A stretch of DNA of 10,660 nucleotides from Lunasporangiospora selenospora. Taxonomy: Eukaryota; Mortierellomycota; Mortierellomycetes; Mortierellales; Mortierellaceae. The position numbers and the translations under genes were made by a program. Location: the NCBI GenBank assembly GCA_015680635.1, contig JAABOA010000920.1, positions 1 through 10,660 on the forward strand. Reading direction: 5' to 3'. Of this stretch, positions 1-8,633 are shown piece by piece (positions within the stretch are counted from its first letter, which is position 1; each line of letters starts with the position of its first letter). The notes under the pieces are model-generated. The model did not search any database, was not told where the DNA came from, and saw only the letters and a program-made list of their open reading frames with translations.

Positions 1-75
1 TTCTTTGAGTCTCAAATCCTATCCTCAGTACCTTGCATTCTGTCTTTTTGGTCCTCCGCCAGCTCTGCAAGCCAG
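1..75 (+). promoter_or_regulatory. 5' UTR/leader of the peptidase gene, cut by the window edge
   Basis: Seventy-five bases precede the first ATG. The frame is open through all of them with no in-frame ATG or stop. A pyrimidine-rich stretch (about 36-60) followed by CAG right before the ATG could be a 3' splice site of a 5' intron, so the true transcript start may lie outside the window. Confidence 0.3.
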
Positions 76-3000
76 ATGAACATCGCCCGGTCGCCGCGTG
101 GTGGGCACTATACGACTCTTGCCGCGCACGACGACAGTGACATGGATGAACTCCAGTCTGTCCTTGTCACTGACCCCGACACAGTCTCAGCAGACAGTGT
201 TCCAGATGCCGCTTCATCCTCATTGCTGCGCAGATCTGCTCATGCATTTGATGAAGCCCATAATAATGACATGGACGATGACGATGGCAGCAGCATCTAC
301 TCTTACTCGTCATCCGAACAAGAAAAGCAGCTTCGCCCTGCGGATCGGCGTCGTCCATTGTCGTCGTCATTTTCGTCCACTCCCCCTGGCATCGCATTTC
401 TACTTTCGGACAAGCCCAAGGTATGGAACCCGAGTCAACCTTTTGGCTATTTGTTTGCTGCTTACGCAAACTGGACAAGCTCTTTTTCTCACAGGCTGCT
501 CTCACCTATTGCTTTTGTTCCAATTCCCGGGGGACTGTTGTTGTTGGGGTTTATAGTTGACGACCTGCAACCGCGTCTTTCTCAGTATCTTTGCCGTGTT
601 TCTTGCGTCCTGGATCTCTTTTGCGGTCTTTCTCGGGATTTCTCGCTTGGGTAAGTTGAAGTGAAGTAGAACTCTCTCTCTCTCTCTCTCTCTCCCTTCT
701 CTCTCTTGTAAAAACTAGTACTTCTCTCTCGTACCAATAATTGTGACTAACAATTCATTACCACGGACATTGGCCTCTCTCCTCCTAGTTGTGCTGTCAA
801 ACGAGGAGATGGTCGATATGCGACCATCGTTTGGATTCGAGGACATGTTCAATCAGTCATTCGCACCAAAGTTCCAGGCTCTTGCATGGATGCCCTTTGG
901 TATGACCCTGCTCTCTCCTCCCCTCTGGGATAGCCTGAGCACTGGCTGACATTGTGTTCCCTTTTGCTCTCTAATCTAGGTGAGGATGGTGTTTATTCAC
1001 GCATTGACTCGAATGGCGATATTATCTTGGCCAATGTGGGCGGAACTGAGCCCCGTGTGTTCCTTCCTGGCGCAAACGTCACCAATGTAAGTACTAGAAT
1101 AGGCTGGCTCTGTCCAGGGGCAAATCGTTGAATGACAATGCAACAACTGTTTGCTCTAGTTACAAACCTGTCGTCCCTGACTCTTTGACCCCCTTTTTTT
1201 CTTTGTCCCCCCTGACTTTGGACCGGGATGTAACTTAATCATTTTTTGCATAGGCAAACGGTCAGGCCATCCCCTTCTTTGCGTTTCAAGTCTCGCCCGA
1301 CGAGAAGTATGTCCTCTTGTCAACGGATAGACGCAAGGTAAAAAGAAAGAATTTTGTATAGCATTCTCGACTTCCCACAGAATGGCCAACGTTCACTTGA
1401 TACGGCCAATTAATCTAACACATCAACTTCCTCTGATATTCTAGCAATGGAGACACTCTTTCAACGCAACCTATTACATCTACAACAGAGAGACCTATGT
1501 GCTGACGCCTCTCTTGGAATCCAACTCTGAACCTGGTGTGCAGCATGTTGCCTGGAGTCCTGTCGACCACAACCTCGCATATGTGCAGAACAACAACCTT
1601 TATGTCTATATCGACTTCAAAGAGCGCAGACAAATCACATTCGATGGCAACCCTACCATCTTTAATGGAATCACCGATTGGGCGTATGAAGAAGAGGTAT
1701 ACACCGGCCTCTCTGCTCTTTGGTGGTCACCAGATGGTAAATCAATCGCTTTTCTCCGCTTCGACGAGTCCGCCGTCCCCGAGTACCACTTCCCGCTCTA
1801 CATGGATAACCAACTCGACGCTCCACCCTATCCGCATGATATTATGATGAAGTACCCCAAGGCTGGATTCCCCATTCCCAGCGTCAACGTACACCTCTAC
1901 AACCTCCAGGCCGCCGTTACCCCTACTGCATTGCACCCCCTCGTGGCCTTGAATCTGAACCAAATGTTTGCGGTTGAAGATAGGATTGTGGCCGAGGTAG
2001 TCTGGGCAACTGAGAAGGCCGATACGTTGTTGGTCAAGGTCCAGAACCGAGTTCAGAACCATGAGAAGCTTGTGTTGGTTGACCCAACAACAATGGGAAC
2101 AAAGGTTATTCGAGAGTGGAACGCAGGAGCGGAGGATGGTGGATGGATCGATATGCAGCAGAGTATCCAGTATATCCCACCTTCGAAAGCAGTTCCTCAG
2201 GGCGGATATATTGATATTGGCAACAACGCTGGATACAACCACATTGCTCTTTACACACCTGTCGATAACCCAACCCCGAAATGGCTGACTTCGGGAGAAT
2301 GGGAGGTGGAGTCAATCACGTTCATCAATGTCAAGACGGGCTTTGTGTATTACATCTCCACCGAGAAATCCAGCGTTGAGCGTCATCTCTACAGGTATGC
2401 TGGAGGGAATCGTTAAAATATTTTTCCGCAAAGCTCAGTGTTTGGTCACTAACCTTACCTTCTTCTAATAATGCCTAGTGTTGCCATGGACTCTGCCAAT
2501 CGCGCTGCTTTGACCGATGTAACCCAGCAGGGCTACTTTTCAGCCTCATTCTCGACGGGCGGAGGCTATTATCTTCTTACCCATCGAGGACCCGATATCC
2601 CATGGCAAAAGGTGAAGAAAGTGGCAGACGAAAAGTTTAACATCAATCTGGAAGAGAATTCTCAACTTCGATTGGTTATCAATGCCACTCAGGTCCCCAC
2701 CAGACGTTGGGGAACCGTCAACTTGGATGGACATGGTATGCACACCTTCCACCCTCTCCTACTTTCTCCCCTTGGCTACTTTACTGCTTCCGGGTTGTTC
2801 TGACCGGTATCCCGTTAAATCACAAGCTGGACTAATTTCAATACTCTTGTCTAATCTGGGGCGCCTCTTTCACTCTCTGTAGAATGTAACTACATGGAGT
2901 TCCTCCCACCAGGATTCAAGCCTGATCAAAAACACCCTGTTCTCTTTCAAGTGTAGGTTTTCCGCGTACTAATACAAACCATTGTCTGACTCTTAGCCAA

Positions 3001-3973
3001 GAAGTTTTTGCTAACATGCCATTTTGGACAAACCGCATAGTTATGGAGGACCAGGCGCCCAAATCGTTGATACGCAGTTCCAGCTGGGCTTCAGTGCGGT
3101 GATGACGAGTGTCCAGAGACTCAAGTACGTGGTCGTGGTTGTAGATGGACGAGGCACTGGTTTCCGTGGACGCGCATTCAGGATTGGGGTCGTGAACCAG
3201 CTCGGAAAACTTGAGACAGAGGATCAGATCGCTGCAGGAAAGCACTGGAAGACGCTTTCTTATACTGATCCTGACCGATTTGCCATCTGGGGATGGGTAA
3301 GTGCTCATAGCCATTTTGGTTTCTGACAAAGGGTCTTTAGACGATACAAGATGGTTGCATGGAAAAGATGAACATATTGTATTGACATTCACTCTGTAAC
3401 CATGTTAATTTTAGTCTTATGGAGGATTTATGGCCGCCAAGGTCACGGAGGCTGACAGTGGAGTGTTCAGGGCGGCGATGGCCGTTGCTCCAGTGACGGA
3501 TTTCAGACTCTACGATGCCATCTACACGGAGCGGTACATGAACCTTCCCTCGGTCAACGCCAAAGGATACGACAATACAGCTGTAACCAACATGACCGGC
3601 TTTGCCAACTCGGACTTTTTCCTTGCTCATGGCACTGGCGATGGTACGTATTCCTCTTTTCCAAAAAAAAAAAAAAAAAAAAAATCTTGGTTTGTTTGTT
3701 TGTTTGTTTGTTTGTTTGTGCCTCGTGTTGGTGAATCTGACATCTTCTCCTTCCCTCCTACTTTTGAAAATAGACAACGTGCATGTACAGAATTCGTTCG
3801 TGTTAGTGGATAGACTGACACTTGTTGGAAACCACCGCTACAAATCGCACTTCTTTACCGACAGCGATCACAGAATCAGGGCACATAATGCAGATCATGA
3901 GATTTACTGGAAACTGACTGAGAATCTTTGGGAGATTATGGGTGGTTATGTCGCACCTGCTCATCACCACTAG
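76..3973 (+). CDS. DAPB: Dipeptidyl aminopeptidase, type II membrane serine peptidase (S9B, DPP IV / Ste13-Dap2-DapB family), 11 exons, 900 aa
   Basis: Exons: 76-420, 557-650, 789-899, 980-1086, 1254-1337, 1445-2394, 2479-2735, 2883-2952, 3041-3296, 3415-3643, 3774-3973; all junctions are GT-AG and in phase. The protein starts with a ~115-residue acidic, Ser-rich cytosolic tail. A signal anchor follows at about 122-142 ([20 protein letters not shown]), then a luminal beta-propeller holding the DPP IV double-Glu motif DWAYEEEV (E330/E331 match the substrate N-terminus-binding pair). The C-terminal alpha/beta hydrolase domain has nucleophile motif GWSYGG (S759), acid HGTGDDN (D834) and DSDH (H867). 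Length fits the family (about 800-930 aa). By family it removes X-Pro or X-Ala dipeptides in the Golgi or vacuole; Ste13 versus Dap2 identity cannot be decided here. The start is the first in-frame ATG, but no in-frame stop precedes it within the 75 nt available, so an upstream exon is possible. Confidence 0.93.
672..693. repeat. (CT)11 microsatellite
   Basis: Eleven uninterrupted CT units lie in intron 2 (651-788) of the peptidase gene, followed by more CT-rich sequence. The tract sits just downstream of the donor site, not next to the acceptor at 788, so it is probably a simple slippage repeat and not the main polypyrimidine tract. Confidence 0.9.
3663..3718. repeat. A22 homopolymer followed by (TTTG)7 microsatellite
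   Basis: A run of 22 adenines (3663-3684) is followed after six bases by seven TTTG units (3691-3718). Both sit in intron 10 (3644-3773) of the peptidase gene, between the exons encoding the catalytic Asp and His. The A-run can be read as the tail of an old retroposed insertion, but no target-site duplication or element body is evident, so a compound microsatellite is the simpler reading. Confidence 0.9.
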
Positions 3974-3975
3974 CG

Positions 3976-3981
3976 AATAAA
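3976..3981 (+). terminator. Candidate polyadenylation signal AATAAA of the peptidase gene
   Basis: A canonical AATAAA hexamer starts 2 nt after the TAG stop (3971-3973). If used, the 3' UTR would be only a few tens of bases. This fits the tight spacing to the next gene, whose ATG lies 241 nt beyond the stop. Use of this site is inferred. Confidence 0.45.
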
Positions 3982-4109
3982 AAATTTGATATCTGTCATA
4001 ATGCCAACTTGTGATAAATGAAAGCCGAGGATGACAACTAATAGATCCTGCACTAGACACATTTCCAGTTCTACAAACTTGCCTCTGTGACCTTGTTCGC
4101 GTCGCAGTC

Positions 4110-4178
4110 ATGGAATTTTTCTCTTGTCTCGTGCGTTCCTTTTTTTCCTTCTTTTTTCCTTTGCCCTCCATTCGGTAA
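4110..4178 (+). promoter_or_regulatory. Possible in-frame upstream ORF (22 codons) before the AAA ATPase gene
   Basis: An ATG at 4110 opens a 22-codon, Phe-rich reading frame that ends at TAA 4176-4178. It lies in the same frame as the main ORF and stops 36 nt before the main ATG at 4215. If the transcript begins upstream of 4110 it could dampen translation. The transcription start is unknown, and the Phe codons simply reflect the pyrimidine-rich stretch, so this may be coincidental. Confidence 0.2.
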
Positions 4179-4214
4179 TCGCAGGCGAGGACAAATCGCA
4201 CCAACAGGCTTCAA

Positions 4215-7200
4215 ATGGATCTCACCTTGCTCACTCCGAACCACGGCACACGTGGAATCTCTGGCCATAGCTTGGTCGAGTTGTCATTTGATGATGAGAA
4301 CCAGACAACATGCTTTGTCCATGAAACGACATTTCAACAATTGAATATTCCAGCTTTGGGACTTGTCTCTGTGCAACCTTCTGGACAACACCAGTCATTA
4401 ACGGACAGCAGTAGCACCCAAAGAGACCGAAGCAACCAAGGAGAGAAAAACATAGAGCCCACACGAGCAATCCTACTTCGATGTCTTTACAGGAATAACC
4501 TCCCCTTGGACTCGATCGTGATTCCAATGTGGGCCGCTCGACTCTGTGGACTCGATCATACCCTGGGATATAGGATGAACCAGATTGAGAGTGGGGTCGT
4601 TGACCTGGAACATAAGACGTGCAGAGTACATGTCCAAGGACTACACAGTCCACCACAAAGCGATAATCGTATGTCAAATGGTTTTCAAGCTGCCAACTCT
4701 AAAAGTCCTTCGAGGCTCACTCGACTTGGTTACTTATGTGAAATTACCAAATGTCTCTTTTATTGTTACTTTCATTCGGGTGGGAAAAAAAGTTGCGGTT
4801 GCTCAAAAGGTGGTCGTCGTAGCACTGGATGAACATGACGCCACGACTGTCGCCGCCTCAGCGCTCACAGTGTCCAATTGGATCGAACCGACCGACAGTA
4901 CAAGCAAGGGTGATGATCCAACTCGATTCAAACCACGAAGTAGATTCCCGATAGAGTCGAATCTAAAGCGTCAGTTGGAAGGCCAAGTTGTAAGGAAACT
5001 ACTAAACCTGCTCGCTGTTATTCTCTCCAACCATTGAATCTTGTCTGCATTGGATTGGGTGTTCAGGACTTGGCAAAGATTAAACCCTGTGTGCGATATC
5101 AACCCTGAGAGTACTCTTTTACTTATTCATTTTTGTGTGCATATACAGGTATTCAAAGACTGTGTATTTCGGGCAAAAGTTCGCGGCAAATATCAACAAT
5201 TCCAGGTCCAGGAGCTTGACATCGAAGAATCGTTGAAGGAGCAAGCCAAAGATACAGATATCTCACTGGAGCAGCGGCTAGCGGTTGTAAACGAACACAG
5301 TGTGGTTGCTCTAAGACTACCCCCTGTACTACCGATTTCTTCGGGACGAAATGGTGTCACCTGGAAAGACGTACCCGGCATGAGTCAACTTGCGGATGAA
5401 ATCTGCCGGCAAGTAGGTATGTACAATTTAACATTTTGAGGAGCGGGAGGCGGAGGAAGAGAGGAAAACCGACGTCATATCCCCTCTTGCCTTTGATGCC
5501 ATTAAGTGAAGTCGAGATTGACTCGTCTCATCACTAAAATGTAACCACCAGTTGATAGCTTTGGACATTCTGTTGCCTATAAGCGTCTCGGTATTCCCAA
5601 CAAAAAGGCCGTCATTGTTACGGGCGTGGCAGGCTCCGGAAAGAAACAGCTGATCCAGTAAGTGCAGGGAACAGACGAGGAGCTTCGCATGGATCAAGCG
5701 ACCTTTATTTTTTTTAATTTGTTCTGCTGCTCACCTACATTACTGACTAATGAGTCCTGCTTTCTCGAACAATGTAGCTCCTGTTGTCGTTCTCTTGGAT
5801 TGAGAGTATTTCAACTGTCGTTGGCAAAGACGCTCGCAAATAGAGACATCATGGAATCAGACCAGGCGTCAGGACTTTCACACATCCGAACCGTATTTGA
5901 TATGGCGTTAAAATCCACTCCCAGCGCAATCGTCATCCCTGACCTCGATGTTCTTGCAAAAGGTAGGGTGAGAATCTCTATCAAGGAACAATAATTGGCT
6001 TGCAGTTGATTCTTTTGAACTATACCCACTTATAACCAACATTGATACCCCTTGACACCACTAGACCGTGGACTGGACTCATCATCACAGTCCAGTGCGA
6101 TCTCTATCCTGTGCAAAGAAATCGAATGCTCAAGAGCCTTTGAGCAGGTTCGTTTTATTTTTTTTTTTTGTTTTTTATTTTGCTCAACCGTTCACAGTAC
6201 ATCCTCAGTCTGTTGCTAACCTTTCTATTGCGGCTTAGGTGTTTGTCTTTGGACTATCCAGGAATCGATCCAAACTGCCAGAAAAACTTGCTAAACAAGA
6301 CATATTCCAGCATGAGTTTCATATCCCAGTCCCAATCAAGTAAGCAAAAAAAATGGGGGGGTGGGGGTGGACTTTGCGCGTATCCATGCCTAACCTGTGG
6401 GACTGCACCTGATTACTGACTCATGTCACTCGATCACTACAGGACACAGCGACAAGAGATTCTGCGACACTATATCTCAAGATACTCTCCATCCTCCTCA
6501 GTTGGCTCTGAAGAGTATCCTGACCCTATCCGGGCAGCCGAAGTAAGCAACGGCACCAAGACTAATTGATGATCTTCTGACTTTTTTTAAGACTGAAAGT
6601 CAGGTATTGTATGTACTGACCGACTCCTTACCTTGGTTGTAGCTGACTTCTGGCTACGTAGCCAAAGACCTTCGGAATATGTGTCGCTCTGCACTTTTGA
6701 AATCACTCCGAGAACTGCATCGGCAACAAAAAGATAACCAGATTAATGTCGATAACGGCTCTGGTCCTACCAGTTCAACAGTCAGCAGCACCAGGAGTCC
6801 AGGCTTTACCATATCATGGAACAACCTTCAATACGCGATTGAAAACTCGAAACCATCTCAACAAGTTGAATTCGAGTCCAGGTTTTTGCGGACCAATTGG
6901 AATGAGATTGGGGGGTATGGGGAGATCAAACGACGTGTTCAAAATGCAGTCCGATGGCCGGTATCACATCCAGAGACATTTGAAAGGATGGGAGTCCGTC
7001 CACCAATGGGTCTTTTGCTCTATGGTCCCTCAGGTAAAAAAGTGTTTTCAATGGAAATCAACCTGCTACCAATCTACCAAAACTTGTTTTTTCAACTAAT
7101 TTTGCTCGTTGCTTTACTGAACTCAACCTCGATTTCGACTCGGACTTGGAATTTGACACATTTGTAGGCTGTGGCAAGACGATGATGGTGCAGGCATTGG

Positions 7201-7961
7201 CTTCGGAATCCAGCATGAACTTCATACCGGTGAAAGGACCTGAAATTTTTTCAAAATACTTGGGAGAGACCGAGGCAAAGCTGAGGCGACTCTTTATGGT
7301 TGCTCGACAAATTGCGCCTTGTATTCTCTTTTTTGATGAGATGGACTCAATTGGAGCCAAGCGTGGCTGGAATGGTCAAGGCGGAGATGGTTCGTCTTCA
7401 AGTGGTGTGAGTGAGCGAGTACTAAGCACCCTATTGAACGAGATGGATGGTGTCGAGGAGCGCTCGGGGGTGTTTGTCATTGGTTGTACAAACCAACCAG
7501 GAATGGTCGACGATGCACTTTTGCGACCAGGACGATTGGACCAATTGGTCTACATTGGATATCCCACCACACAGGACCGACTCGAGATCATTGAAACGAT
7601 TGGCAAGAGAGTTCCAATTCCATCTGAAAAGGATATTTGTATGAACCTTGCCCACAAGACTGTTGGGTTCTCTCCTGCAGATCTTGCAGCCTTGTTCAGG
7701 TAAGTTAAGCGCAAACATTGGTGTAACCTTGGTTTAGAAACCTTTCTACTAACTTGCCTCATTATGGAAATTTTTAGGGAGGCGGCAATCCTGGCTCTTA
7801 GACGTGACATTCACTCTACTATCGTTCAGATCGAGGACATTGAGCAGGTTCTCCATTCGATGGAGTCCAATATCAAGGATCGCACAGCTGTAGACCTGGG
7901 CACGGGCGAGACCATTGTGTGTGTCCCTGAGATCTTTAAAATATTCCAGAACGATCGCTAG
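4215..7961 (+). CDS. AFG2-type (AFG2B/SPATA5L1-like) tandem AAA ATPase with degenerate D1 and intact D2, 11 exons, 866 aa
   Basis: Exons: 4215-4668, 4793-4989, 5149-5416, 5552-5657, 5778-5962, 6065-6147, 6239-6339, 6443-6542, 6643-7033, 7168-7699, 7778-7961. Residues 1 to about 280 form a divergent substrate/cofactor-binding N region. D1 (about 285-520) has a Walker A-like GVAGSGKK (331-338) with Lys in place of Thr/Ser. Its Walker B is VIPDLD (394-399), with Leu398 replacing the catalytic Glu, and no arginine fingers are visible. D2 starts at WNEIGG (584-589) and is complete: Walker A GPSGCGKT (626-633), pore loop KYLG (Y659), Walker B ILFFDE (D685, E686), sensor N737, arginine fingers R748/R751. 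The segment before D2 (SWNNLQYAIENSKPS) and the lid (REAAILALRRDI) resemble AFG2 proteins, which extract or remodel ribosome-biogenesis factors. PEX6-like is a weaker alternative. The start follows an in-frame TAA at 4176-4178. Exon 2's acceptor is the least certain junction; 4823 also keeps phase. Confidence 0.85.
6355..6370. repeat. G-rich tract G7-T-G5-T-G2 in an intron
   Basis: A run of seven G, then five G, then two G, separated by single T bases, follows an A-run (6346-6353) just downstream of the intron 7 donor in the AAA ATPase gene. It is a simple low-complexity sequence. Four G-runs of at least three bases are not present, so a classic intramolecular G-quadruplex is not supported. 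Confidence 0.6.
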
Positions 7962-8086
7962 AACAAGTGGAGTCTCCTTCGGGATTCTTATCCTTTAGTC
8001 CTGCTTGCCTCGAGATCTATAGAAATTTATTGGAGGATGCGTGTTGTAGACCATGTACACTAGATCAACATGCCCTCTAGTCTTCT

Positions 8087-8092
8087 ATTAAA
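8087..8092 (+). terminator. Candidate polyadenylation signal ATTAAA of the AAA ATPase gene
   Basis: The common variant hexamer ATTAAA lies about 125 nt after the TAG stop of the AAA ATPase gene (7959-7961). No AATAAA occurs on the plus strand between the stop and this point. The assignment rests on motif and position alone. Confidence 0.3.
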
Positions 8093-8567
8093 GAGCTCCT
8101 GGCTCTCGAACTCTGTTACTCATTTCCCGTTGTCATCTTGTAACACTGCCCCTGAATGCTAATACTATTTTGTAATCACGCATTGACCACATGTTTGAGA
8201 CAATTAGGATTGAGTGGCACCATTGCGGACTAGAGTGCTATACCACCTTCGTGAGCCACACGGTACACTGCCTCTCATTCTTGCTCCTTTGACGGAGATC
8301 CGCCTTGACGCCAGGACTGAGGCATAGGCAAGTTCTCCAAATGCAATGATCGGTTATCATGGGGAGCCTTGACAGAGTGCAGGTTCGACTTTGAATTCAT
8401 GTCGAGTGCGAGCTGCATCATGCTCGATATGCCCGCAACGCAAGAGCATCCTCTCTTGGAGTTCCGCATCTGTAAAATTTCTTTGCACAACCCAAAAGAA
8501 GGCGTCTAGGCTGTCCTGAAAGCAGATAACCTCTGTAATTTTGTGAAAACAATACTTGGACTGGCTC

Positions 8568-8573
8568 TTTATT
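8568..8573 (-). terminator. Candidate polyadenylation signal AATAAA of ELP5
   Basis: Read on the minus strand, a canonical AATAAA hexamer lies about 60 nt downstream of the ELP5 TAG stop (8636-8634). Spacing is normal for a short fungal 3' UTR. Use is inferred, not shown. Confidence 0.5.
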
Positions 8574-8633
8574 GAAATTTCTTTGATATATCGAAATGCT
8601 GCATACACTCGTGACAACTGCTCCATGAATGTT

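Larger units (their letters stand above)
3974..4214 (+). promoter_or_regulatory. Short intergenic region: peptidase 3' end plus promoter/5' UTR of the AAA ATPase gene
   Basis: This 241-bp gap must hold both the 3' end of the upstream gene and the promoter of the downstream one. A strongly pyrimidine-rich stretch (about 4115-4170, long T and C runs) lies 45-100 nt before the ATG, as is common near fungal transcription starts. No convincing TATA box was seen. A small upstream ORF (4110-4178) lies inside it. The promoter role is inferred from position and base composition only. Confidence 0.4.
7962..8633. other. Convergent 3' intergenic region between the AAA ATPase gene and ELP5
   Basis: This 672-bp stretch separates two genes that point towards each other. 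It holds candidate poly(A) signals for each (ATTAAA on plus at 8087, AATAAA on minus at 8573-8568). I found no tRNA-like fold, no family-recognisable coding exon and no long inverted repeat. An 89-codon open frame on the minus strand (8626-8357) is present but runs through the ELP5 poly(A) signal and has no recognised motif. The region is best read as two 3' UTRs plus spacer. Confidence 0.6.

Noticed and set aside
1742-2242. 166-codon minus-strand open frame
   Set aside because: Antisense shadow of the large exon 6 of the peptidase gene, which has clear family motifs on the plus strand.
2916-3392. 158-codon minus-strand open frame
   Set aside because: Antisense to peptidase exons 8-9 and crosses their introns; no motif of its own.
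4231-4677. 148-codon minus-strand open frame
   Set aside because: Antisense to exon 1 of the AAA ATPase gene; no domain features, while the plus strand joins in phase to the rest of the gene.
8385-8400. GGTTCGACT, resembling a tRNA T-loop
   Set aside because: The flanking bases do not pair as a T-stem and no acceptor, D or anticodon arm can be built around it.
8275-8490. 71-codon minus-strand open frame
   Set aside because: Overlaps the 89-codon frame in another phase, has no recognisable motif and lies beyond the ELP5 poly(A) signal; most likely chance.
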